DNA from: Actinomycetospora sp. NBRC 106375
Lineage (GTDB): Bacteria; Actinomycetota; Actinomycetes; Mycobacteriales; Pseudonocardiaceae
Length of the DNA stretch: 64,000 bases
NCBI RefSeq assembly: GCF_030269665.1
Contig: NZ_BSTS01000005.1
Location: 62,001-126,000 of the forward strand
Direction of reading: 5' to 3'
Both the position numbers and the translations under genes were made by a program. The notes under the pieces were generated by a model, which had not been told where the DNA came from, did not search any database, and was given only the letters and a program-made list of their open reading frames with translations. Numbering within the stretch: position 1 is the first letter of the stretch; each line of letters starts with the position of its first letter. Of this stretch, positions 35,151 to 43,411 are shown piece by piece.

Positions 35151-35557
35151 CCGGCGGCCTGGGCAGCGAGCCACGCCGGGTCGGGGGCCGTGACCTGCAC
35201 GATCTCGATCCCGGTGCCGGCCGGGTCGCGGACGAGGAAGCGCCGCTGACCCCACGGCTCGGCGCGCGGCGGGACGTCGACGGGCACCCCGAGGTCGCGC
35301 AGGCGCGCGTGCTCGGCGTCGACGTCGTCGACCAGGAACGCGAACACCACGCCCCGCACCGGGCCGGCGAGGTCCTCGCCGAGGGCGTGGTCGCGGTGGA
35401 CGACGCACACCTCGAGGTCGTCGTGCCCGAGCTGGCGCAGGCTCACGAACCAGCCGATGTCCATCGCCACGGTGAAGCCCAGGACCTCGACGTAGAACGC
35501 GCGGACCGCGGCCACGTCCTCGGCGTGCACGCACATCCCGACGGTGCTGAAGTGCAT
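35147..35557 (-). CDS. VOC (glyoxalase) family protein
   Basis: A 136-residue protein of the vicinal oxygen chelate fold: MHFSTVGMCVHAEDVAAVRAFYVEVLGFTVAMDI, and the closing GQRRFLVRDPAGTGIEIVQ with a metal-ligand Glu. It may be a dioxygenase, isomerase or resistance protein that holds a small molecule. ATG 35557 has AGGAGG five bases upstream, a strong ribosome site; an upstream start (35578) is less good. The TetR gene follows with a four-base overlap. Confidence 0.82.
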   Translation of the reverse strand: MHFSTVGMCVHAEDVAAVRAFYVEVLGFTVAMDIGWFVSLRQLGHDDLEVCVVHRDHALGEDLAGPVRGVVFAFLVDDVDAEHARLRDLGVPVDVPPRAEPWGQRRFLVRDPAGTGIEIVQVTAPDPAWLAAQAAG

Positions 35558-35566
35558 GGGACCTCC

Positions 35567-35620
35567 TGACCACGTCACCTGTCGTGGTCAGAGATCAACC
35601 ACGACGCATGACGTGGTCAA
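35567..35620 (-). promoter_or_regulatory. Promoter and nested operators of the VOC-TetR operon
   Basis: On the minus strand TTGACC and TGATCT stand 17 bases apart, a good -35/-10 pair. TGACCACGTCA (35567-35577) and TGACGTGGTCA (35609-35619) are exact reverse complements; each is also a TGAC-N3-GTCA half palindrome. TCGTGGT (35582-35588) and ACCACGA (35598-35604) pair in between. These are probable TetR operators. Confidence 0.6.
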
Positions 35621-35623
35621 AGG

Positions 35624-36085
35624 TCAGCCGACGAGCCGGCGCGGGCCGGGCCCTTCCGCCCCGAAGCGGTCGCCCGGGTTCACGAGCGAGCACCGGTCGA
35701 TCGACAGGCACCCGCACCCGATGCAGCCGGTGAAGTCGTCGCGCAGCTGCTGGAGGCGGTGGATGCGGTCGTCGAGCTCCTCGCGCCACTGCGCGGAGAG
35801 CCGTTCCCAGTCCTGGCGGGTGGGCGTGCGGCCGTCGGGCAGCGCGTCGAGCGCCGACCGGATCTCGGCGAGCGGGATGCCGACCCGCTGGGCGATGCGG
35901 ATGAACGACAGCCGCCGCAGCACCTCGCGGCGGAACCGGCGCTGGTTGCCGGCCGTCCGGCGGCTGTGGATGAGGCCCTCGCGCTCGTAGAAGTGCAGGG
36001 CGGACACGGCGACCCCGCTGCGCTCGGCGACCTCGCCCACCGACAGCTCCTGACCGGGATGCGGGCGCACGTGCTGGTCGGTCAT
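35624..36085 (-). CDS. soxR: SoxR, redox-sensing MerR regulator
   Basis: A 153-residue MerR-type regulator with the [2Fe-2S] ligand motif C-x2-C-x-C-x5-C ([12 protein letters not shown]) near residue 123-134, the mark of SoxR. The N-terminal winged helix begins [26 protein letters not shown]. SoxR proteins sense redox-active compounds and oxidants through the iron-sulphur cluster. Target genes are not evident next to it. The downstream VOC-TetR operon has its own operators. Confidence 0.92.
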   Translation of the reverse strand: MTDQHVRPHPGQELSVGEVAERSGVAVSALHFYEREGLIHSRRTAGNQRRFRREVLRRLSFIRIAQRVGIPLAEIRSALDALPDGRTPTRQDWERLSAQWREELDDRIHRLQQLRDDFTGCIGCGCLSIDRCSLVNPGDRFGAEGPGPRRLVG

Positions 36086-36103
36086 GCCGACGACGGTAGA
36101 AGC

Positions 36104-36538
36104 TCAACCATTGTCGAGGTCAAGGCCCGAGGCGGCGAGCATCCGCACCGCCGCCACCGCCGCCTCCTCGGTGCGCGCGCCCTCGTGCTCGGCCCACGAG
36201 GACACGGTGCCCCCCGCGGCCAGAGCGGCGGCGAGAGCGCCGTCGACGTCCCCCGGAACGACGTCCCCCGGAACGACGACCCCGGCCGTCACCGCGTCGC
36301 ACGCGGCCAGCACCCGCTCACGCCGCCGGGCGAGGTGCTCGGCGAGCACGTGGCGCAGCTCGGTGAGCGCGGCGTCGTCGCCCTCGGCGAGATCGGCGGC
36401 GGCCCGGCGCAGCAGGGCCTGCAGCGACTCCGGCGGCAGACCGGGGTCGGTCGGCCGCGCCGCGGCCTCGGGTGCGTGGCCCCGCTTGGCGTCGCGGCGA
36501 CGCTGCTTGGCGGCGCGTCGGTCGCGGTTGCCGGCCAT
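36104..36538 (-). CDS. Hypothetical protein with a basic N-terminus
   Basis: A 144-residue protein I do not recognise. Residues 1-20 are strongly basic (NRDRRAAKQRRRDAKRGH), which might touch nucleic acid. A helical middle (ESLQALLRRAAADLAEGDDAALTELRHVLAEHLARRRERV) follows, and then a VVPGDVVPGDV repeat caused by a 15-base direct DNA repeat near 36242 and 36257. ATG 36538 was chosen because the next gene's stop is 14 bases upstream. It probably forms an operon with the DUF2786 gene. Confidence 0.5.
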   Translation of the reverse strand: MAGNRDRRAAKQRRRDAKRGHAPEAAARPTDPGLPPESLQALLRRAAADLAEGDDAALTELRHVLAEHLARRRERVLAACDAVTAGVVVPGDVVPGDVDGALAAALAAGGTVSSWAEHEGARTEEAAVAAVRMLAASGLDLDNG

Positions 36539-36552
36539 CGCCCCATCCTCGC

Positions 36553-37734
36553 CTACCCCTCGGCGAGGGCGTCGCGGCCCGGGGTGAGGCTGGCGGCGTC
36601 CGCCGCGGCGCGCCCCGCCGTCCACCCCGCGCCGTTGCCGACGCTGAACCGGCGCCGCGTCAGCCGCGGGAACAGCTCGCCGACGGTGCGTTCGACGACC
36701 TCCGCCCGCGCCGCCAGCACCGGCAGCAGGGCCTCGCCGAGCTCCGCCCGGGCGTGCGCCTGCGCCTCGTGCGCCGCGGCGGTGAGCCGCTCGCCGATGC
36801 GGGTGGCGTAGGCGAGCAGGAAGGCGTGGCGGAACGAGCGCCGCCGCGCGCGGGGCACGGAGTCGTCGTCGGCCGCGAGCATCGCGCGGTCGGCCTGCAC
36901 GAGCAGCGAGGTGACCAGCAGCTCGACGGTCGCGAGGTCGGCGGCGTGACCGACGACGGTGACCATGTCCAGCGCGCCGAGGCTGATCGCCCGGCACCGG
37001 TTGGCGGTCGCGACCTGGTGGACGAGGCTCGACTTCGCGCTCGCGTAGGGCGGGTCGAGCCAGAGCCGGCGGGCGGACGCGCGGGGCTCGGCGTCGACCG
37101 GCGCCCCCACCAGCGCCTGCTCCAGCGCATGGCGGCCCATGAGCTCCTGGGCCTTGGCCGAGAGCGCCTCGGCCTCCTCGGGGAACTCGGTGGACTCGGC
37201 CTTGGCGAGCAGCCCGCGCACCCGCGCGAGCACCCGGGCGTCGACCCCCTCCGGCGCGCGGGCCTCCTCGCCGAGCCACGGCAGCGCGGGCAGCGTGCGC
37301 ATCAGGCCCACGAGGGCGACGCTCGCGGCGAGCGCGTCGTCGGGGACGAGCCCCCGCACGCTGCTCCACTGCGCCACCAGCGGTGCGTCGCGGGGCAGCG
37401 GCGTCCCCTCGAGGTCGGAGGGATTCCCCCGCGGTCGGCGGGCCGCCGCGGCCCCCAGCACGTCCACCGCCAGCACGACCCGGCCTGCGGTGAGCCGCCG
37501 GCGCACGACCTCGGTGACGTCGCGGGCGCCCCAGCCCCGCTCGTGGAGCACGTCGGCCGCGTCGAGCAGGGCGAGCTCCGCGCCGGCCAGCACCGTCCGC
37601 CCGGTGCCGTACCGCGCGCGCAGCACGCCCACGACCTGCTCCGGCCGGCTCCCCGACGCCGCCAGCCCCGTGAGGAACTTCGCCGCCGCGGCCGGATCGT
37701 CCGTCCCCGTCGTCGTCTCGGCACCCGCGTCCAT
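36553..37734 (-). CDS. DUF2786 domain protein
   Basis: A 393-residue protein. The DUF2786 motif VRGLLAKAESTEFPEEAEALSAKAQELMGRHAL is near residue 165-200; it is a short helical segment seen in phage and actinomycete proteins. Downstream a large helical region (CRAISLGALDMVTVVGHAADLATVELLVTSLLVQADRAML) completes the family pattern. The function is unknown. The start is divergent from the helicase-nuclease gene across 176 bases. Confidence 0.72.
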   Translation of the reverse strand: MDAGAETTTGTDDPAAAAKFLTGLAASGSRPEQVVGVLRARYGTGRTVLAGAELALLDAADVLHERGWGARDVTEVVRRRLTAGRVVLAVDVLGAAAARRPRGNPSDLEGTPLPRDAPLVAQWSSVRGLVPDDALAASVALVGLMRTLPALPWLGEEARAPEGVDARVLARVRGLLAKAESTEFPEEAEALSAKAQELMGRHALEQALVGAPVDAEPRASARRLWLDPPYASAKSSLVHQVATANRCRAISLGALDMVTVVGHAADLATVELLVTSLLVQADRAMLAADDDSVPRARRRSFRHAFLLAYATRIGERLTAAAHEAQAHARAELGEALLPVLAARAEVVERTVGELFPRLTRRRFSVGNGAGWTAGRAAADAASLTPGRDALAEG

Positions 37735-37910
37735 CGGCCCCGCCTCCCGTCTCGCTCCGTCACGGGGTTCGACGGCGCCGACGCTCCCACGGTTCCATCG
37801 CCACTCCGGACGACGCCGCTCCCCTCTCCGTGACCGGCCACGCGTGATCGCCCCGGAACGGGATGCGATTCTGGACCGCCGCAGACGAACGGGCCGGAGG
37901 GAGCGTGGTC

Positions 37911-40900
37911 GTGCCGCAGGAGGCGCCCGCCGAGCGCCCCGAGAACGATCCGGCCCTGCGCGACCGGGTCCAGCGCCTGGTCGGGGTGCTGCGCCGGGTG
38001 GCGCTCGCCCGGGCCCGGCCGGTGCGGCACACCCGCCACCACGTCGGCGAGCTCGCCTTGGTCGACGTCGCCGACCAGGCGGCCGTGCGCCGCCCCCACG
38101 AGGCCGGCGACGAGGTCCTCCGCGCCCGGCCCGAGGGTCCGATGCGCGCGACGTTCGACGCGCTGTTCGACCTCATGCGGACCGCCGCCGACCAGCCCGA
38201 GGCCGTCGAGCTCGTCCTCGCCGGCGGGCTGCTCCACGCCCCCGGCCACGACGTGCGCGTCCCCCTGCTCACGCGCCCGGTGCGCATCGAGCACCGCGAC
38301 GAGGCGATGGTCGTGACGCTGGCCGGCGACGCGTCCCGGTGGGAGGACGACGAGCTCCTCGCCGGCACCGGGATCGTCGACGACGCCGCGCCCCCCGAGA
38401 GCGCGGCGCCGACGTCACCGCTCGCCCCCGACCTCGTCGCCGTCCTCGCCGGCTGGGCCGACCGCCACCTGCGCATCCCGGCCCGCCGCGGCGACGACTG
38501 GATCGGCCCGACCGGGAGCGAGGCGGCCCTCGTGCCGGCGCCGGCCCTCGTCGCCCGCCGCCGCGGGGCCGCGGCCCTGCGCACGTTCTACGACGCGATG
38601 ACGGCGGACCTCGCCGACCCGAGCAGACCGCTGCCGGTCGGCCTCGCCCAGCTCGTCGCCGCCATCGAACCGACCGACCGCGCGGCCTGGCTCGCCCGCG
38701 CCGGGCACGACGAGCCGCCCGTCACCGACCCGCTCTTCCCGCTGCCGGTCGGCGCGGCGCAGGGCCGCATCCTGTCGCGGCTGGGTCGCGACTCGGGCGT
38801 CGTCGTGGAGGGGCCGCCGGGCACCGGCAAGACCCACACGATCGCGAACCTGCTGTCCGCGCTGCTCGCCGAGGGCCGCCGCGTGCTCGTCACCAGCGAG
38901 AAGGCGCAGGCCCTGCGCGTGCTGCGGGACAAGCTGCCCGCCGAGATGCGCGACCTGTGCATCTCGCTGGCGGAGGGCGACGACGAGCCCGGCGTCGGGG
39001 CGGGCATCGCCGGCCTCGCCGCGCGCAGCACCGAGTTCGACCCCGACGACGCCGAGCGCACCATCGCCGACCTCACCGAGCGCCGCGACGGGCTGCTCGC
39101 CGAGCGCGACGCCGCGCTCGACGCGCTCGTCGCGGACCGCGCGGCCGAGACGGCCGTGCAGCGCGACCTCGGCCCGGGGATGACGGGGACGCGCGCCGAG
39201 ATCGCCCGCCGGGTGCGCGACGCCCACGACCGCGACGGCTGGCTCACCGACGTCGTCGACCCCGACGCGGACCTGCCCGCCACCCCACCGCTCGACGCGG
39301 GCGAGTTCGCCGAGCTGCGGACGCTGCTGGCCGGCGAGACCCCGGGCCGGCGGGCGCGGGCCGGCCAGCTGCTCCCGCCGCCGGTCGAGCTGCCGCCCGA
39401 GGAGCACATCGCGGAGCTCGCCGCCACCGTCCTGCGCGGGCTCGACGCGACCTCCGGCGACACCGGGGACCTGGTGGCCGCGCTGGGCCGGCTCCCGGCG
39501 GACGCGGCGGCGCACCTGCCCGCGGTCAGCCGCCGGGTCGCGGACGCCCTCGCCGACCTCGACGAGTCCGGCGACGAGACCCCGTGGGCCCGTGAGGTGA
39601 CCGATGCCGTCCTGTCCGGGCGCGCCGGGCACCTCTGGAACCGCGCGACCGACGGGCTGCGCGACGTCGACGCGGTGCTCGAGCACGACCGCCGCGCCGG
39701 GTCCGCCCAGGTCCGCGTGGAGGACGGCGTCGACGTCGCCGCCGCCGCGCCGGCGTTCGAGCGCTTCGCGCAGTTCCTCGCCGACGGCGGGCAGACACGA
39801 CGGATGTTCAAGCCCGACGAGCAGAAGGCGGTGGAGCCCCACCTGGCCGGGATCCGCCTGCACGGCGCCGAGCCGGCCACCGTCTCCGGCGCGGAGGCGA
39901 TCGCCCGCCACCTGCGGATCCTCGAGATCACCGATCGGCTCTCCGAGGCCTTCGCCCCGCTCGGGCACCCACTGCGCCGCGCCGAGTACCGGGCCCTGCT
40001 CGTCGAGCAGGTGCTGGCGCTGCGTGCTGCGTGCCTGTCGGTCGGCCGGGTCCTGACCGCCGCGGTCGGCGTGCGGCGCCTGCTCGCGGCGCTGCCGCCC
40101 GACCAGCGCCCGCGGATCGACTCCCTCGCGCGGTTGCGGGTGTTCACGACGCTCACGCTCGACGTCGACGACACCCGCGCCGCCGACCTCGCGCGCGGCG
40201 AGCTCGACGAGGTGGTCGAGCGCCTGGAGAGCGGGGCGCCGCCCGACCGCCGCGCGCCCGAGCTCGTCGCCGTCCTGGAGACCCTGCGCCGCCGCGACGC
40301 CGACGGGTACGCCGAGGCCGTGCTCGGGGTGGAGTCCGCGCACGACGAGGCCCGTGCCCAGCGCCGCACCGACACCCTGTCCGCGCGGCTGGAGAAGGCG
40401 GCGCCGGGCGTGGTGTCGCTGCTCTACGCCCACGCCGGCGAGCAGTGGCCCGACCGTGAGGAACGGTTCGAGCAGGCCTGGGCGCACGCCCGGGCCGCGG
40501 CGCGGGTGCGCTCCTGGGCCGCCGCGGAGTCCGCTCCGGACCGTCTCGCCGACCTCGACGTCGAGCTCGCCCGCGCCACCGCCCGCCTGGCGGCGGCACG
40601 GGCGTGGCGGGCGTGCCTGACACGCGTCGGCGCCGAGCAGATGCGCGCGCTGCAGAGCCACCGCGCGTCGATCGCCGCGGTCGGGCGGGGCACCGGACGC
40701 CACGCCGACCGCTACCGGGCCGCGGCCCGCGAGGCCGTCGAGGTCGCCAGCGACGCCGTCCCGGCCTGGGTGATGCCGATCCGCGAGGTGCTCTCGGCCG
40801 TCGCGCCGCGGCCGGACGCGTTCGACGTCGTGATCGTCGACGAGGCCAGCCAGGCCGACCTGACGAGCCTGTTCCTGCTGTGGCTCGCGCCGCGGGTGAT

Positions 40901-42455
40901 CGTGGTCGGCGACGACCGGCAGTGCACCCCGGCCGACGTCGGCGGCGGCTCGCTGGAGTCCGCCTTCGCCCGGCTCGAGCACGACCTGCCCGACGTGCCC
41001 TTCTACCTGCGCAGCCAGTTCACGCCGCGGGCCAGCGTGTTCTCGGTGTTCCGGGCGACGTTCGGCCCGCCGATCCGGCTCCGCGAGCACTTCCGGTCGA
41101 TGCCCGAGATCGTCGGCTGGTCGTCGCGGGAGTTCTACAGCGGGCCGGGGGAGGGGGACGCACCCCTGGTCCCGCTGCGCCAGTTCGGCGCCGACCGCCT
41201 GCCGCCGCTGCGGGCGACGTTCGTGCCGGACGCGCAGGTCAGCGGCACGGGGTCGGGGCTGACGAACGACGCCGAGGCGTCCGCGCTCGTCGACGCCGTC
41301 GCTCGCTGCGCGGCCGACCCGGCGTACGCGGGCGCGACGTTCGGTGTCGTCGTGCTGCAGGGGCACGGGCAGGTCGAGCTGATCGAGAGCAAGCTGCGCG
41401 ACCGTCTCGGCGTCGCCGTGTGGGAGGCGCGCCGGCTGCGGGTCGGCGTGCCCGCGGACTTCCAGGGCGACGAGCGCGACATCGTGTGGCTCTCGATGGT
41501 CGTCGCCCCCGGCCGGCGGCTCGTGGCGCTGACCGCGGAGCGCTTCCGACAGGGGTACAACGTCGCCGCCTCGCGCGCCCGCGACCAGTGCTGGCTGTTC
41601 CACTCGGTGCGCGCCGACGACCTCGCCGAGGCCGACCTGCGCCGCAAGCTGCTCGAGCACGTCACCGCCACCGAACCCGTCGGCTCCGCCGGCGCCCCGG
41701 AGAACCGCCCGGCGCCCGCCGAGGTCGACCGCGACCACCGGCACCCGGCGTTCGGGAGCCTGTTCGCGCAGCGGGTGTTCGCCGATCTCTCGGCGCTCGG
41801 GTTCGCGGTCGTCCCGCAGGTCGAGGTGCACGGGCGCACGCTCGACCTCGTCGTCACCGGCGCGAACGGGCGGCTCGCCGTGGTGTGCGACGGCGACGAG
41901 CAGCGCCGCCCGGCGACCCGCGCCGACGTCGAGGCCGAGCACGACCTGCGCCGGTGCGGCTGGCCGGTCGTGCGCGTCCCCGAGTCCCGCTACGTCGCCG
42001 ACCCCGAGGGCGCGCTGACCCCGGTGCTCGACGCCGCCGCGGCCGCCGGGATCACGCCGTCGGCGCCGACCGGCCCGCTGGCCGTCGTCGAGACGGCGCC
42101 GGGACGGGGCGCCGAGTACCGGCCCCGCCGCGGACGTTCCGGGCGCGCGGTGCTCGGCGAGGCGGCGCCGGAGACGCACGAGGACCTCGAGGGCTTCATC
42201 GGGGACCTCGCCGCCCAGGGCTTCCCGCCCCCGCGCCGCGACGCCCGCGTGCACGACCCCCGCGGCGGCGGCGTGCTCGCGGACGCCGCGATCCTGTGGC
42301 CGACCGGCATCAGCCGCCGCGCCCTCGCCCCGCCCGTCGTCCTCGACCCCGACCTCGCCGAGCCCGCCCGCGACCGCCTGCAGGCGCTCGGCTACCAGGT
42401 GTTCACCTCGATCGCCGACGTCCGCGCCCACGTCGCCGCGGGGTCCGAGAGCTGA
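37911..42455 (+). CDS. SF1 helicase fused to a PD-(D/E)XK-like nuclease
   Basis: A protein of about 1514 residues. Helicase motifs of the UPF1/DNA2 branch are visible: Walker A VVEGPPGTGKTHT near 300, motif Ia VLVTSEKAQALRVL, a 600-residue helical insertion, Walker B VIVDEASQADLTSL near 980, VVGDDRQCTP, LREHFRSMPEIV, VPADFQGDERDIVWLSMV and NVAASRARDQC. After that, about 100 residues (FADLSALGFAVVPQVEVHGRTLDLVVTGA, then VVCDGDEQRR and GWPVVRVPESRYV) match the REase_MTES_1575 Vsr-like nuclease type. GTG 37911 has GGAGGGAG seven bases upstream; ATG 37863 is an alternative. Role unproved; defence or repair is likely. Confidence 0.82.
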   Translation: MPQEAPAERPENDPALRDRVQRLVGVLRRVALARARPVRHTRHHVGELALVDVADQAAVRRPHEAGDEVLRARPEGPMRATFDALFDLMRTAADQPEAVELVLAGGLLHAPGHDVRVPLLTRPVRIEHRDEAMVVTLAGDASRWEDDELLAGTGIVDDAAPPESAAPTSPLAPDLVAVLAGWADRHLRIPARRGDDWIGPTGSEAALVPAPALVARRRGAAALRTFYDAMTADLADPSRPLPVGLAQLVAAIEPTDRAAWLARAGHDEPPVTDPLFPLPVGAAQGRILSRLGRDSGVVVEGPPGTGKTHTIANLLSALLAEGRRVLVTSEKAQALRVLRDKLPAEMRDLCISLAEGDDEPGVGAGIAGLAARSTEFDPDDAERTIADLTERRDGLLAERDAALDALVADRAAETAVQRDLGPGMTGTRAEIARRVRDAHDRDGWLTDVVDPDADLPATPPLDAGEFAELRTLLAGETPGRRARAGQLLPPPVELPPEEHIAELAATVLRGLDATSGDTGDLVAALGRLPADAAAHLPAVSRRVADALADLDESGDETPWAREVTDAVLSGRAGHLWNRATDGLRDVDAVLEHDRRAGSAQVRVEDGVDVAAAAPAFERFAQFLADGGQTRRMFKPDEQKAVEPHLAGIRLHGAEPATVSGAEAIARHLRILEITDRLSEAFAPLGHPLRRAEYRALLVEQVLALRAACLSVGRVLTAAVGVRRLLAALPPDQRPRIDSLARLRVFTTLTLDVDDTRAADLARGELDEVVERLESGAPPDRRAPELVAVLETLRRRDADGYAEAVLGVESAHDEARAQRRTDTLSARLEKAAPGVVSLLYAHAGEQWPDREERFEQAWAHARAAARVRSWAAAESAPDRLADLDVELARATARLAAARAWRACLTRVGAEQMRALQSHRASIAAVGRGTGRHADRYRAAAREAVEVASDAVPAWVMPIREVLSAVAPRPDAFDVVIVDEASQADLTSLFLLWLAPRVIVVGDDRQCTPADVGGGSLESAFARLEHDLPDVPFYLRSQFTPRASVFSVFRATFGPPIRLREHFRSMPEIVGWSSREFYSGPGEGDAPLVPLRQFGADRLPPLRATFVPDAQVSGTGSGLTNDAEASALVDAVARCAADPAYAGATFGVVVLQGHGQVELIESKLRDRLGVAVWEARRLRVGVPADFQGDERDIVWLSMVVAPGRRLVALTAERFRQGYNVAASRARDQCWLFHSVRADDLAEADLRRKLLEHVTATEPVGSAGAPENRPAPAEVDRDHRHPAFGSLFAQRVFADLSALGFAVVPQVEVHGRTLDLVVTGANGRLAVVCDGDEQRRPATRADVEAEHDLRRCGWPVVRVPESRYVADPEGALTPVLDAAAAAGITPSAPTGPLAVVETAPGRGAEYRPRRGRSGRAVLGEAAPETHEDLEGFIGDLAAQGFPPPRRDARVHDPRGGGVLADAAILWPTGISRRALAPPVVLDPDLAEPARDRLQALGYQVFTSIADVRAHVAAGSES

Positions 42456-42458
42456 GCC

Positions 42459-42530
42459 GGTGTTCGAGCGATGCGGCTTTCCTGGCGTGTGACGCCAGGA
42501 TCGCCACATGCTCGCTCGCGCGACACGCCG
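42459..42530 (+). repeat. Dispersed repeat, type A, copy 3
   Basis: ATGCGGCTTTCCTGGCGT begins it. A perfect hairpin TCCTGGCGT/ACGCCAGGA around GTG lies just inside, followed by ATCGCCACATGCTCGC and GCGACACGCCG. It starts four bases after the helicase stop, where a terminator for the convergent pair would be expected. Confidence 0.8.
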
Positions 42531-42545
42531 AGGAGCTCGCCGACG

Positions 42546-42598
42546 CACGGGTGTGCAGCCTGGCATCCACGCAGACGTTCAACGCGAGGAAAGCCACC
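42546..42598 (-). repeat. Dispersed repeat, type B, copy 2
   Basis: AGCCTGGCATCCACGCAGAC and GCGAGGAAAGCCACC match 30313-30366. It faces the type A copy, so the 140-base block from 42459 is flanked by GCGGCTTTCCT and AGGAAAGCCACC, imperfect inverted ends like those of a small mobile element. Confidence 0.65.
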
Positions 42599-42602
42599 AC
42601 GA

Positions 42603-43286
42603 TCACGCGGCAGCGGGCTCCTGCTCCGGGTCCCGCTCGGCGAGGTACCGCGCGCGGTAGTGCCGGTCGGCGTCGCCGACGACGCGGTACAGCAGCCGCG
42701 CGCCGACCACCGCGCCCAGCGCGGCGTCGAGCACCGGACCGACCGCGGGCAGCAGGCGCATGAGCTCGCTCGGCCCCCGTGACACCGACAGGCGCACGAC
42801 GACGAGCGCGGCCAGCCGGCGGCGGTCGTCGTCGACACCCGGCGCCGCGCCGAGGCTCGTCGCGACCACCGCGAGCACCACCGTGCGCTCCTCGTCCGAC
42901 CGCGCCGCGAACCCGTACCGCGCGCCGACGTGGGACACCGCGCGCACGCACGTCGCCGTGGTCAGGACGCCGTCGAGACCGACCGCGCCGGCCAGGGCGA
43001 CCGCCCCGGCGACCGGCGCCCACCGCGCGCCGACCACGCCGCTCACGAGCCCGCTCGCCCCGGCCTGCACCGCCCCGACGACGGCGTAGGCGCGGGCGAG
43101 CGCCGCCGTGTCGTGCACCGGCGCCGCGGACACCTCGGGAGCCGGCAGGCCCACGTGCCCCAGCCACTCGCCGAGCGCCCCCGTCGCCGCGGCGAGGTCC
43201 GCCGGCTGCGGCAGCGCCCGCACCCAGCCCCGCAGCGTTCCGAGGACGTCGACCCCCGACGGCGGGGTCCCGAGCAGCATGGTCAT
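42603..43286 (-). CDS. EcsC-like protein, short paralogue
   Basis: A 227-residue protein similar to the next gene's product. Shared blocks are TTATCVRAVSHVGARYGF (compare LTVASCTRAVAHVAAYHGY), VVLAVVATSLG, and LLPAVGPVLDAALGAVVGARLLYRVVGDADRHYRARYL. The hydrophobic stretches suggest a membrane link. EcsC family members are of unknown biochemical function. ATG at 43286 or 43280. It probably arose by duplication of the larger neighbour, with loss of the N-terminal part. Confidence 0.62.
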   Translation of the reverse strand: MTMLLGTPPSGVDVLGTLRGWVRALPQPADLAAATGALGEWLGHVGLPAPEVSAAPVHDTAALARAYAVVGAVQAGASGLVSGVVGARWAPVAGAVALAGAVGLDGVLTTATCVRAVSHVGARYGFAARSDEERTVVLAVVATSLGAAPGVDDDRRRLAALVVVRLSVSRGPSELMRLLPAVGPVLDAALGAVVGARLLYRVVGDADRHYRARYLAERDPEQEPAAA

Positions 43287-43411
43287 CGCTGCTGACGCTA
43301 GGTCGCCGTGTGGGTACGCAGCGGTCGGCGACCTGCCCGGCGGATGGCCGCGAGATGAACGGGATCTGGACGCTGCGCCGAGCGGGTGACCGGCGCGTCA
43401 GGCTCCGTGGA

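Noticed and set aside
36240-36275. 15-base direct repeat giving VVPGDVVPGDV
   Set aside because: Two tandem copies only, in a coding region; it looks like simple slippage and not an array or regulatory site.
38415-42566. A 1383-codon minus-strand frame opposite the helicase
   Set aside because: All helicase and nuclease motifs are on the plus strand; the minus frame is low-complexity.
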